64,000 nt of DNA from Paraflavitalea pollutisoli (lineage in GTDB: Bacteria; Bacteroidota; Bacteroidia; Chitinophagales; Chitinophagaceae), in the NCBI RefSeq assembly GCF_029360705.1, contig NZ_JARKMX010000008.1:2596202-2660201 (forward strand). Reading direction: 5' to 3'. The position numbers and the translations under genes are program-made. The notes below the pieces were generated by a model, which saw only the letters and a list, made by a program, of their open reading frames with translations, did not search any database and was not told where the DNA came from. Shown piece after piece: positions 26,832 to 34,445 of the stretch (position 1 is the first letter of the stretch; each line of letters opens with the position of its first letter).

Positions 26832-27491
26832 CTACCGGTCGCCCAGTCGGCCGTTCTTACCCACTACCATACCCGATAGCCGTCGCGCCTGTACAAAATC
26901 CGGCAACTGATCCAGGGGAGCCAGGAAAGCCCTATTTTCGGGCAGCACATCCGAAAAGCGCACCACCTTTACCCGCTCGATGCACAAGGCGTAGATCCGC
27001 TCCCCCAGCAGGTTGAATACCGCATGGTCGACCAGGCTCGTCACATCGGCGGTCTCCGAAGGATCAATATCGACGAAAACGCAAAACTCCTTCCGTTCAT
27101 TCATTGGCTGCCGCACATCAAACCAAAGGTGCTGCGGCCTAATGCCCAACAGATCTAACTCGCTCTCGATACCATCCTCTAATGGCGCCGGCGGTACCAG
27201 GGCAATAATCTCCCACCCTGCCCGGCGCGGAGCCTTACTAACCAGCCGGTCTGCAGCCCGGAACGACTTTATTCGTTCGTCCGCCGTTACCACCAGCTTA
27301 CAGCGCTTCTTCATGCCTCCCTCATCAAAGAACAGCAACGGCCGCAGAAAACGGTCATACGCCGTCAAATGCGCCTCCAGCTCCATCAACCAATACCCTC
27401 TATCCATCGTCGTAAGGGATTCGAAATTTTGGAAGTATTCCTGGTGCCGCTCAAACCAGTTCCAGAAGTGCAATGATTTGATCTGACTCAT
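26832..27491 (-). CDS. Hypothetical protein of the RteC-linked cluster
   Basis: Encodes 219 residues from the ATG at 27491, preceded by CAAGGTACT. The frame opens further up, but that part overlaps a terminator. Features: an aromatic N-terminus (LHFWNWFERHQEYFQNF) and a mid-region WEIIALVPPAPLEDGIESELDLLGI, then a strand-rich C-terminal half with FCVFVDIDPS. No signal peptide or membrane segment. This is an uncharacterised Bacteroidota-type protein; I assign no function. It is the last gene of the minus-strand cluster. Confidence 0.7.
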   Translation of the reverse strand: MSQIKSLHFWNWFERHQEYFQNFESLTTMDRGYWLMELEAHLTAYDRFLRPLLFFDEGGMKKRCKLVVTADERIKSFRAADRLVSKAPRRAGWEIIALVPPAPLEDGIESELDLLGIRPQHLWFDVRQPMNERKEFCVFVDIDPSETADVTSLVDHAVFNLLGERIYALCIERVKVVRFSDVLPENRAFLAPLDQLPDFVQARRLSGMVVGKNGRLGDR

Positions 27492-27523
27492 AGTACCTTG
27501 TTTTTTATATAAGCAACCTCGAT

Positions 27524-27553
27524 CTAAAAAAAGAGGCACCCAGATCGGGCGCC
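27524..27553 (-). terminator. Intrinsic terminator after the holin-like gene
   Basis: Stem GGCGCCC/GGGTGCC (one G-T pair) with a 5-nt loop, followed on the minus strand by TC and T7. It lies 14 bp after the 27567-27782 stop codon. Confidence 0.7.
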
Positions 27554-27566
27554 CCCGTTAACTTAC

Positions 27567-27782
27567 CTACTCTTCTTCGTTCAGCACAGCCGTCTGGCTC
27601 ACCGCTCCCATCACACTACCGGCTACGGCTACATAGCCGGCGAGGGTATTGACTGCCTCGGGCAGTTCTATGGGTGCTGCGAGTAAGGCACCACTGGCAG
27701 CAGCCAGCGCGACGCCCAGGGTACGCAACAATTTGAAGAATTTTGGCGTTTTGCCTGTTACACGATTTACGATGTTGCTCAT
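27567..27782 (-). CDS. Holin-like small membrane protein
   Basis: Encodes 71 residues: basic N-terminus (NRVTGKTPKFFKLLRTLG), hydrophobic segment about 22-40 rich in Ala, a short PIELPEAV turn and a second hydrophobic stretch about 46-63, then an acidic tail. This two-helix layout resembles small holin-like peptides found beside phage-derived or domesticated clusters in Bacteroidota. The resemblance is pattern-level; it could also be a generic membrane peptide. It has its own terminator directly downstream. Confidence 0.65.
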   Translation of the reverse strand: MSNIVNRVTGKTPKFFKLLRTLGVALAAASGALLAAPIELPEAVNTLAGYVAVAGSVMGAVSQTAVLNEEE

Positions 27783-28225
27783 TGTTGATAATTGAATGGT
27801 GAATAAAAATTGCTACTGACCATTGCCTGGATACAGATCGGCATGGAGGCAGGCGCTCATGATCACCTGCTGTCCTTTGCCTTCATTTTCAAATTGGCTC
27901 GTTAGCATATTTCTCTCCGGTTTGCTCGCCCCTCTCCTGCCTTATGTCCCTGTACACAGAACCCGGCTGATGAGTGGGTGTAAGAACAACCGTCCAATCG
28001 ACGATCCGCCTGATAGCGGGACATGGCGGTACCCTTACACCCCTGGGCGAGCCTTTGGGTGTTGCGCGACGTGTGGTCCACGATGTTTGTTGGCTGATAT
28101 GGGGCCGCTGTAGTATCAGCGACCTGGTTTCCTATAGAAGGAGGATAGCCGCAACGGCGTGCCTGTGCGCCCTAACTTCGACTATTCACCGCACCGGAGG
28201 GAGAGCATAACATAACTACCTACGA
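27783..28225. other. Gap with two tiny overlapping minus-strand frames
   Basis: 443 bp between cluster genes. On the minus strand two short frames are notable: 27902-28024 (40 codons, AAGGG upstream of its ATG) and 27813-27908 (31 codons, GGAGAG 5 nt before its ATG). They overlap by a few bases as in translational coupling. Neither peptide is hydrophobic nor recognised, so they are not called as genes. Confidence 0.35.
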
Positions 28226-28906
28226 CTATGGTTGATCTACCGCCACGATGGTGGCTGCATTCGAACGGCCCGTCTTCAGCGGATAGTATTGCCCGTTCGT
28301 TTGCTGGGTAAACTCTACGCACAGCGCCACAAATACAGTATCCGGGCTGTTGGGCGGAAAGTCGAGCACCAGGTTGGCGGCAGCCGTCGGCAGCTGATCC
28401 CAGGGCAAATGACCCGTTTCGGCCCGCATGAAAGACGAATCGCCCGTGTTAAAATTGATGGCGGAGGCACCGGCTACGATCTTGTAGTGCGTGGTGCCTT
28501 TAGCGGCCTGAACCATCGTCTTTGGAACAAAAGAAGGGATCGCGACGGTAGCCTTGCCAGTGACCCTGTCAATGGTGACCGGACAGCGAACATAGAGCGT
28601 ATCACGGATACCAGCCCTCCCGTTGAAGTTGAAGTTCTTGAACTGCAAGTGATCGCCGTTGGCGACGCTGCGCTCACCCCGGTTGCTGACGCCGTCGGTA
28701 GATAATACCCGTTTACAGACTGTGAGCAATCGTGCCTGGGTGATCTTGTCTTTCGCATAAACGGTTACGTCGCGGAAAATAGAGCGCAACAGGTAAGCGG
28801 CTTTGCCCGCTGCTGCAAATTCCGCGGCATTTTCGCGGGTGCGCTCAAAATTGGGGTCAGTCGCCATTCTTTCGGCGCTGACACCTTTGGGTTCTTCATT
28901 AGCCAT
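28226..28906 (-). CDS. Conserved hypothetical protein of the RteC-linked cluster
   Basis: Encodes 226 residues from the ATG at 28906. The N-terminus (SAERMATDPNFERTRENAAEFAAAGKAAYLLR) has the pattern of an uncharacterised Bacteroidota family beginning about here, in which a TREN-x-EF-x-xAGKA-x-LLR stretch is conserved; this recollection is the reason for the start choice. The C-terminal half is strand-rich. The same frame is open back to 29227, with an ATG at 29206, so a form 100 residues longer is possible. Function is unknown. Confidence 0.65.
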   Translation of the reverse strand: MANEEPKGVSAERMATDPNFERTRENAAEFAAAGKAAYLLRSIFRDVTVYAKDKITQARLLTVCKRVLSTDGVSNRGERSVANGDHLQFKNFNFNGRAGIRDTLYVRCPVTIDRVTGKATVAIPSFVPKTMVQAAKGTTHYKIVAGASAINFNTGDSSFMRAETGHLPWDQLPTAAANLVLDFPPNSPDTVFVALCVEFTQQTNGQYYPLKTGRSNAATIVAVDQP

Positions 28907-29206
28907 GATGTTTCGTTTTTTACGTGATGGAAATAATTGATCGACCAAGAACTTTAATTCGGTATAGTAGTGAACGAAGGGCAGCAAGGCGTCTTGCTGG
29001 ATTCGTGCGGACTGGTAGTCGGTAAACATGCCACTGTTCTGGCACTGCTCTGGCACTGTTCTGCCACTGCACTGTAAGGGGTTGGATTGCCAGGGCATAT
29101 CCAGAACATCGGCAGGCAACAGCCAGGCCAGTAACCTGCCAGTGTCGCTGAACAGCGGTGTCATCGCGTTACTTTGCATGCCGGGTATGTTTGCTGTTAT
29201 TGTCAT
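28907..29206 (-). other. Open upstream extension of the 28226 gene containing 11-bp iterons
   Basis: The frame of the 28226-28906 gene has no stop here and has an ATG at 29206. The encoded 100 residues (for example PLFSDTGRLLAWLLPADVL) could be a genuine N-terminal region or an untranslated leader. The 44-bp, 11-bp-period repeat at 29031-29074 lies inside; because 11 is not a multiple of three, the repeat is not kept at protein level. Confidence 0.35.
29031..29074. repeat. Four 11-bp tandem iterons
   Basis: Units start at 29031, 29042, 29053 and 29064 with consensus sCACTGyTCTG. The period is one helical turn, so repeated binding sites would lie on one face of the DNA, about 125 bp upstream of the 28906 start. 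Confidence 0.65.
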
Positions 29207-29264
29207 ATCAATCAATTTTGATAACACAAAGCTGCGGCATCTACGGCGATCGATTAGTTTACAT

Positions 29265-29280
29265 ACCGTTTATAAACGGT
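29265..29280. promoter_or_regulatory. Palindromic operator, copy 1
   Basis: ACCGTTTATAAACGGT, a perfect 16-bp palindrome, 59 bp upstream of the ATG at 29206. Its 14-bp core recurs at 29382-29395. On the plus strand TATTTTTG (29285-29292) follows directly, so a promoter in that direction would have the palindrome in its spacer. Confidence 0.6.
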
Positions 29281-29303
29281 CGACTATTTTTGCAACAAGG
29301 CAT

Positions 29304-29332
29304 AAAAAAAACGCCCGAAAATCGAGCGTTTT
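29304..29332 (-). terminator. Intrinsic terminator after the 29412 gene
   Basis: AAAACGC/GCGTTTT stem extended by CGA/TCG across one mismatch, with a T8 run on the minus strand. It lies 80 bp past the 29412-30290 stop codon and between the two palindrome copies. Confidence 0.7.
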
Positions 29333-29381
29333 AGTTGACTTTGCGAAGTTTTCAATGCTTTACGCAGTTTCTGGGCCAAAA

Positions 29382-29395
29382 CCGTTTATAAACGG
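29382..29395. promoter_or_regulatory. Palindromic operator, copy 2
   Basis: CCGTTTATAAACGG, identical to the 14-bp core of copy 1, 17 bp past the 29412 stop codon. The two copies frame a 103-bp segment holding the terminator. Confidence 0.55.
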
Positions 29396-29411
29396 AGTTA
29401 CATTTTCGCAC

Positions 29412-30290
29412 TCACGACAAGTTTGCTGGCTTACCCAACACCTCGTCCAGCATGTCGTCGGTGATAAAAAGGACATCGAGTATGTAAACAAGGGCGTCCT
29501 CGTCTGCTCCCGGACGCCATTCCACGAATGCCTTCGCCACCTCTACATGGAACACTTTCTGATTTACATAATTGGAAAGCGGCCGGATAATGCAACCCGT
29601 ATATGTACCAAGTGTAGCCTCATGAGCCTGCGATAAGCGCTCCGTTTTTGCTGTCACCAGTTCGGCATCAAACGTGGACAGATAAACAGCGGAAAGCGAT
29701 CTAAAATCCCTAAAGCTTCCTAAATCGATTTTCACGTTTAAACAAAACCAATGGAAAATTTTTTCTCCATCCCATATATTATCGCCCTCGCCCATAGCAC
29801 CTGCCATCTCTATCATAAACACCAACTGCGTAAACTCTGCAAGCCCAGCATGCCAGGTCATTTTCATAAACCATCTATCAGCGGCAGGCATGCTAATAAA
29901 CCTATTCGATGGCTCTACCGGCATCATTGTTTTGGTAGATAAACCAAGGCTATTGAAAAGCTCTACTGTTTGCCCCAATCCGTCCGTTTCTGTATCCAGG
30001 GGAATGCCCGCTTCATCCAACGCATTGATCACATTAAGTTCCTCCTTTACCACTTTTTTTCCCATAGCCATCAAGGCATCCGGATCGCATTGATCCTGCA
30101 AGGCCAACCGCATCGTTCTAAAATCGGGATAGGGCGAAATATCGAAACCACCCGCTCGCACCATATTTTCTCCTATATCGTCTACATCTCCCATAATCTT
30201 AGCCATGGCGAGTGCCACGGTTACAAAATCAACTTGGGTGCCGGTAAAGCGTAACGGCTCCCGGTCGGGCTGCTCTCTATTTTCCTGCAT
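29412..30290 (-). CDS. Hypothetical protein of the RteC-linked cluster
   Basis: Encodes 292 residues, soluble and largely helical, with acidic stretches. Stretches with some character include DVDDIGENMVRAGGFDISPYPDFRTMRLAL near the N-terminus and VFHVEVAKAFVEWRPGADEDALVYILDVLF near the C-terminus. I do not recognise a family. It is 30 bp downstream of the RteC-family gene and very probably co-transcribed with it, then followed by its own terminator. Confidence 0.7.
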   Translation of the reverse strand: MQENREQPDREPLRFTGTQVDFVTVALAMAKIMGDVDDIGENMVRAGGFDISPYPDFRTMRLALQDQCDPDALMAMGKKVVKEELNVINALDEAGIPLDTETDGLGQTVELFNSLGLSTKTMMPVEPSNRFISMPAADRWFMKMTWHAGLAEFTQLVFMIEMAGAMGEGDNIWDGEKIFHWFCLNVKIDLGSFRDFRSLSAVYLSTFDAELVTAKTERLSQAHEATLGTYTGCIIRPLSNYVNQKVFHVEVAKAFVEWRPGADEDALVYILDVLFITDDMLDEVLGKPANLS

Positions 30291-30320
30291 AAAAAAATGT
30301 TTTAACTGTTTATAATAAGA

Positions 30321-31157
30321 TTAGAAGTCCTTTGAGTCCAGGAAGCGGTTGAATCCATCTAGCAGGTCTTTGATAGGCCGGTCTGGCTCTTGCTGACCAA
30401 TCAGGCGGTTAATGGTCTGCCGGTGATTACGCAGGTCCACACCCCATTGTTTGCCCAGGTGCTGCATAACACCATTACGGGAAGCCTGGCCATGGTTAAA
30501 AGAGTTGACCTCACACATAGCATACCCCAGGGCGGTCGCCAGGGTTACACTACCGGTATACACGATGACATCAACGCCTACCGGAGTTCGCTTTGCCACC
30601 ACAAGATCCTCATCACCAGACAGTCTTCGGCCAATGTATTGGCTATACATTTCAGCCGCCAACAGCTCGGCGAGTTGCCCGTCACAAAGGGTACTAAAAC
30701 GTTCATCGAAATGCCCGGTGCCAGCATGCAGCAACCAATGCTCATGGCCGCGTACAAACCAGGCCTCGTCCAGGTGTACTGCACCCGATTGGCAATATTC
30801 CCATAAAGACCGGTACTGATCGAAGACATGTTCGATGTATGTCATTTCTTTCATCAACCTTTGCTCCTGGTTCCATATACCTTTCCATCCACCCAGGTCT
30901 AATTGCAATACACGCTGGTAATACCTGTACCGGGCCGCAACCTGCGGCTTAGCCTGTTTGAAAAAATAGATCTCGCTTAGTTGGTCGGGAAAGCCTTTCT
31001 GGACAACGTCGTGCCGCCATGAGCAAAGTAGATCATGACACAATCGAATACATATTTTCAGCCGCCTGACGAGGTCAACCTCTTTTCGCTCGACCTCCGC
31101 CAGCCTGTTCAGGAGAGATTGAAGCTGCTGTTCAATCAATGCTACGGAATTTGACAT
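30321..31157 (-). CDS. RteC-family protein
   Basis: Encodes 278 residues. Two hallmark regions of RteC are present: EIYFFKQAKPQVAARYRYYQRVLQLDL (about 62-88), matching the FFK-x-x-KP...YY pattern, and the C-terminal VYTGSVTLATALGYAMCEVNSFNHGQASRNGVMQHLGKQWGVDL (about 195-238), corresponding to the WTGSKTALVELIYAL...FNNG...FGVDL region. In CTnDOT, RteC activates excision genes. Here no integrase, excisionase or transfer gene is visible. It heads the minus-strand cluster, upstream of a 355-bp promoter region. Confidence 0.78.
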   Translation of the reverse strand: MSNSVALIEQQLQSLLNRLAEVERKEVDLVRRLKICIRLCHDLLCSWRHDVVQKGFPDQLSEIYFFKQAKPQVAARYRYYQRVLQLDLGGWKGIWNQEQRLMKEMTYIEHVFDQYRSLWEYCQSGAVHLDEAWFVRGHEHWLLHAGTGHFDERFSTLCDGQLAELLAAEMYSQYIGRRLSGDEDLVVAKRTPVGVDVIVYTGSVTLATALGYAMCEVNSFNHGQASRNGVMQHLGKQWGVDLRNHRQTINRLIGQQEPDRPIKDLLDGFNRFLDSKDF

Positions 31158-31512
31158 TGGTTAGGTTTTAATTCAGTAAAAAGCCGTTAACAGGCTCGAT
31201 TCATGCTACTAATGATCGTCTTTTACAACCCACATGTGCAGGATACATCCCGGAGAGAGCAAATCAGCTGATGACCAAATGTAGCGACCAGACAATATTC
31301 AAAAACTTACAAAATCGTAAGAAATGTATTATCGTACTGCATTTAATACCCGAATCGGATCAATTCTGCGTGTATATTAAACCGTTCTCACTAGTCCTGC
31401 TATCCGAAGAAAGTATGCTGTTTGATTATTTTACCTATTTTAGTAAAGCTCCAACCGACATACGCTTACCAGGATCAAAACCAACCTTTATTCACCCAAA
31501 AACAAAAAAATT
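31158..31512. other. Divergent promoter region between RteC-like and Crp genes
   Basis: 355 bp, AT-rich towards the Crp gene. It contains a 10-bp palindrome ATCAGCTGAT at about 31263-31272 and a TATTTTAG element at 31436-31443 (one mismatch from TAnnTTTG) for the Crp gene. The plus-strand 94-codon frame here (31271-31555) lacks coding character and is not called. Confidence 0.4.
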
Positions 31513-32106
31513 ATGGAACAATTGTTGGCATTCCTGCATCTCATCAAACCTATGAGCTCCGAACTGGAACAAGACCTGAGAAGTATCATCAAACACCGGA
31601 CGGTTAAAAAAGGAGAGTACATTTTAAAGGCGGGGAATGTTTGCAAAGAAATGTGCTTTATCACCAAAGGCCTGCTACGTTGTTTCATTGAAAAAGACGG
31701 TAAAGAGATTGTAACCTGGTTGCTGAAGGAAGGGGATGTAGCCACAGCGGTAGTAAGTTTTCACGATGAAACGCGCAGTGACGAATACATCCAGGCACTG
31801 GAAGACTCGGAAATGTATTACATCCTCAAAGATGAGTTGGAGGAGATCTATGAAAAGCATATGGAATTCAACTATCATGGCCGGAAGCTGACCATCATGT
31901 ACCAATTGGAAGGCAGGAAACAATATAATATCATGCTTTCTCTGTCGGCGCAGGAACGTTACGAACTGCTGGAAAAGACAAAACCCGACCTGATTACGCG
32001 CGTACCGGCAAAGCAACTCGCATCCTATCTCCGCATTACGGAACCTTACCTAAGCAATATTAAAAGTCAAAGGAAGTTGGAAACGAAGCAATCTCCCAAA
32101 GAATAA
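31513..32106 (+). CDS. Crp/Fnr family transcriptional regulator
   Basis: Encodes 197 residues. A cNMP-binding beta-roll (about 20-125; GEYILKAGNVCKEMCFITKGLLRCF) is followed by a dimerisation helix and a short HTH at the C-terminus (KQLASYLRITEPYLSNIKSQRK). No Fe-S cysteines. The recognition helix differs from FNR (LSN instead of I-S-R), so it likely reads another site. It stands alone with its own terminator (32158-32185). Confidence 0.88.
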   Translation: MEQLLAFLHLIKPMSSELEQDLRSIIKHRTVKKGEYILKAGNVCKEMCFITKGLLRCFIEKDGKEIVTWLLKEGDVATAVVSFHDETRSDEYIQALEDSEMYYILKDELEEIYEKHMEFNYHGRKLTIMYQLEGRKQYNIMLSLSAQERYELLEKTKPDLITRVPAKQLASYLRITEPYLSNIKSQRKLETKQSPKE

Positions 32107-32157
32107 CAGATAATAGGGCCATGCGCCCTTGCTTGCTTTGGCAGTTAAATATAAAGG

Positions 32158-32185
32158 CCTACCCAATTTTCGGGTAGGATTTTTT
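32158..32185 (+). terminator. Intrinsic terminator of the Crp-family gene
   Basis: CCTACCC/GGGTAGG 7-bp stem with a 7-nt loop followed by A and T6, 52 bp after the stop codon. Confidence 0.85.
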
Positions 32186-32459
32186 GACATCGGTTGAATT
32201 TAAAAGCTATCTTATATCGTCGTTTCCCCAATTATTTTCACGTCTCTTTTGACCTTTTTACTTAACTTGCCAGGAAATGGCCAATAGCACCTCCGGTCAT
32301 CAGTGATAAAGCAGCAGCATAGCGCAGGTGACAAGACGCGCCTGACGAATTTCTCCCGGTAAAATTAAAGCTCCAGGTACATGAGCAATCGTGTATCAAC
32401 TTGTACTGTGAATACCATAGCATAGTACGATCAGGAATCGAATAGCCTTAAGCAAACGA

Positions 32460-32694
32460 TAGTGGCTGGCCGGCGGCTAACTGCTGCCGTAAAACCAGCC
32501 TTGCTTGACGATGAAGTATTATGAAGTACGGCTAACATTGTCATTTAGCCTTTTAAAGCGCCTGCGCGGGCGCTGGTTCAAATCTGCCATGCAACTGACC
32601 GTCGCCCGGCGGCCCTTTTCGGGCATAGTATAGGGTATGGACTGGTGGTTATGAAAGATTTTCACTGAAAGCCGGCAGTTTGCCGGCTTTTTTT
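32460..32694 (+). ncRNA. Candidate structured small RNA ending in an intrinsic terminator
   Basis: No ORF is present, but a long composite hairpin at 32464-32500 (GGCTGG/CCAGCC outer stem, CGGCGGC/GCTGCCG inner stem) and GC-rich pairing segments around 32558-32615 are followed by a strong plus-strand terminator at 32668-32694. A terminator more than 550 bp from the Crp gene, which already has its own, implies a separate transcript. The 5' end and promoter are not identifiable, so the left boundary is a guess. Confidence 0.35.
32668..32694 (+). terminator. Intrinsic terminator without an upstream ORF
   Basis: AAAGCCGGCA/TGCCGGCTTT-type stem with a very short loop followed by T7 on the plus strand only; the opposite side lacks a T-run. 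Confidence 0.8.
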
Positions 32695-33091
32695 GGTGTT
32701 ACAGACAAGTATACCTGTACGAAAAGCAACGCTTTACGCAAATAATTTGTAAGTTGCCAATGTCATATTGCTATGACCGGCATTGTCATTGACAAATGGG
32801 AATTGTTTGTCTTTGCTTTGAGAACGGCTGCTGTTCTTTATGGGCGCATCACATCCAGGCAGGATGAATAAACCGGCCAAGTGTTCAAACGCCGCTGAGG
32901 TATCACACTTCAGCATGATGCGGGATGAGTACAAAGCAAATATAGGTCAAATATGACACCTAGCAAATCTTTTTATAACATTTTGTAACATTCTGAAGTC
33001 GAAGGCTAAAATATTAGAGGGATTAGTTGTTCAGATTGTCGCGATCGTCGGCAATAGAGCTAGTGCCTATGATATACTTAAAAGAACTAGC
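32695..33091. other. Intergenic stretch before the 33092 gene
   Basis: About 400 bp. The last 135 bp (from 32957) are open in the frame of the 33092 gene and read like protein (LEGLVVQIVAIVGNRASAYDIL), but without an ATG/GTG/TTG start. A minus-strand 66-codon frame (32734-32934) has no support. Confidence 0.4.
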
Positions 33092-33502
33092 ATGACCTAC
33101 AGCCGCCTAATGAAGGACGAGGTTAAATATGAGAAATCTATCGACGTTTTAATCGCGAAAGCAGAAAATTGGCTGAGGCAAAACGAAGCTTCTAACCAGG
33201 TAGTCAACGAAACGCCAGACAACTACGGAGGTAAATCTCCCATATCCGGAGACAGCCCCCCTACCCTAACCGAACGTGTCAACTATCTCGAAAATGGATT
33301 CATCAGGTTTGAAAATGTGCTATTAGCACTTGCAGAATTTGAACTAAGCGACAAATCCCCAGCCGCCAAGTTAGCGCTTGCTAATAAACTTAAGGCCGAG
33401 GGGCTTGGCAATATAGCGACCCAGGAACCGCCGAAAAAGACGCCTAAAAAAAGGGCAAGCAGCAGCGAAAAGAAACCACCACATGAACCGACCCGTGACT
33501 AA
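33092..33502 (+). CDS. Hypothetical protein, possibly 5'-extended or truncated
   Basis: Encodes 136 residues from the ATG at 33092. The first 45 residues are helical (MTYSRLMKDEVKYEKSIDVLIAKAENWL), followed by a Ser/Pro/Gly-rich linker, another helix and a Lys-rich C-terminal tail (KKTPKKRASSSEKKP) that could bind nucleic acid. The upstream frame is open for 45 further codons with protein-like character; a CTG at 32993 is the only near-cognate start with sense. It overlaps the stop of the convergent XRE gene by 4 bp. No family is recognised. Confidence 0.6.
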   Translation: MTYSRLMKDEVKYEKSIDVLIAKAENWLRQNEASNQVVNETPDNYGGKSPISGDSPPTLTERVNYLENGFIRFENVLLALAEFELSDKSPAAKLALANKLKAEGLGNIATQEPPKKTPKKRASSSEKKPPHEPTRD

Positions 33503-33750
33503 TTTTCCTCTGGCAACTGGCCATCATAATTAAATAGCTCCACCAACTCCACCTTCAACACCCCAGCAATCTTTACGATGGTTTGAAACTCTACATTAAC
33601 CATCCCGTTTTCAATTTTGCTCAAAGTACTGTTGGAAATTCCAATCTCTCGCTCTATTCCTTGTAAAGTGAATCCCCTGTGTTTCCGTAATTGATGAATG
33701 CGTTGGCCAAATCGCATTAATTCCAAGGTCAATTTTTCTGGAAAAGACAT
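33499..33750 (-). CDS. XRE-family helix-turn-helix regulator
   Basis: Encodes 83 residues, a single Cro/C1-type HTH: FGQRIHQLRKHRGFTLQGIEREIGISNSTLSKIENGMVNVEFQTIVKIAGVL (about residues 14-65), with the usual SxLSKIE recognition helix. No effector domain is attached. A 20-bp perfect palindrome 30 bp upstream of its ATG (33780-33799) is a likely autoregulatory operator. It could pair with the convergent 33092 gene or the 33933 gene. Confidence 0.88.
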   Translation of the reverse strand: MSFPEKLTLELMRFGQRIHQLRKHRGFTLQGIEREIGISNSTLSKIENGMVNVEFQTIVKIAGVLKVELVELFNYDGQLPEEN

Positions 33751-33779
33751 GAATATGAAACTTTTTATTAAGAAAATAC

Positions 33780-33799
33780 TTCGGTTTTATAAAACCGAA
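33780..33799. promoter_or_regulatory. Perfect 20-bp palindrome upstream of the XRE gene
   Basis: Arms TTCGGTTTTA and TAAAACCGAA with no spacer, 30-49 bp before the XRE ATG at 33750 and 134 bp before the 33933 ATG. The position between divergent genes fits a shared operator. Confidence 0.6.
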
Positions 33800-33932
33800 C
33801 CTATTTACCTACCGTATATAATAATACATCTAAATATACAACTATGCATCCATCTTAATCATTTCCCCAAAACCAAGGCAGCATCAACTTTAAGCACATA
33901 AATAAAATCTGTTTACCTCGAAAAAGTACAAT

Positions 33933-34220
33933 ATGAAAAGAACAAAAAAACTTATGACCGACAACAACACAATTCTAAGGCTCACGGAGGAACAACAATC
34001 AGCACCGAATGAAGTGATCGAAGAATTCTTCACCAACTATCACCTGGCCGATGTTCGTGCATTGCTTTGGAACTGGCTAACCGCCGGCCTCACCAACGAC
34101 AGCCATTTCCGCGATGGCCGGTCGCGCAGCAACCTCATCTTTCTGTACGAACAAATGGAAGCATTCACGGAAGCCAGTTTCCTGCTGCGTCGCCAAAAGG
34201 GTAAAACCAGACATCGATAA
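33933..34220 (+). CDS. Conserved small hypothetical protein
   Basis: Encodes 95 residues (88 from an internal ATG at 33954). The core VIEEFFTNYHLADVRALLWNWLTAGLTNDSHFRDGRSRSNLIFLYEQMEAFTEASFLL is a compact helical domain. I have the impression of a common uncharacterised Bacteroidota family with the pattern FFxxYxLxDVRxxLWxWLxxGL...RSNLIFxYExLExLxEA. Function is unknown. It is divergent from the XRE gene across the palindrome. Confidence 0.7.
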   Translation: MKRTKKLMTDNNTILRLTEEQQSAPNEVIEEFFTNYHLADVRALLWNWLTAGLTNDSHFRDGRSRSNLIFLYEQMEAFTEASFLLRRQKGKTRHR

Positions 34221-34445
34221 CCAGCTACTACACGCACAGAAAACAACTCCCCTTGTTTTTTATTCCAATTAGCCAGCCTACCCCTTAGTTTCTTTGTTCG
34301 ATTTACCTGATACCCTAATCCGATCAAAATAATCAGCATCCCTAATTCTACTTGGGCCTATACACCTCAATCCTTACATTTAACAAGCTAATTAAACGTT
34401 ATACCTTCTCCCCTTCCTTACAGGCATAACGCCTAAATAACTATT

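Noticed and set aside
26832-31157. Active conjugative transposon based on RteC
   Set aside because: No integrase, excisionase, mobilisation or transfer genes and no visible terminal repeats.
31271-31555. 94-codon plus-strand ORF before the Crp gene
   Set aside because: Overlaps the Crp start and its likely promoter; no coding-like composition.
32572-32592. GGTTCAAATC resembling a tRNA T-arm
   Set aside because: The flanking 5-bp stem has a mismatch and a G-T pair, and no acceptor, D or anticodon arm could be fitted around it.
32734-32934. 66-codon minus-strand ORF
   Set aside because: No ribosome site, no conserved pattern, composition like noncoding DNA.
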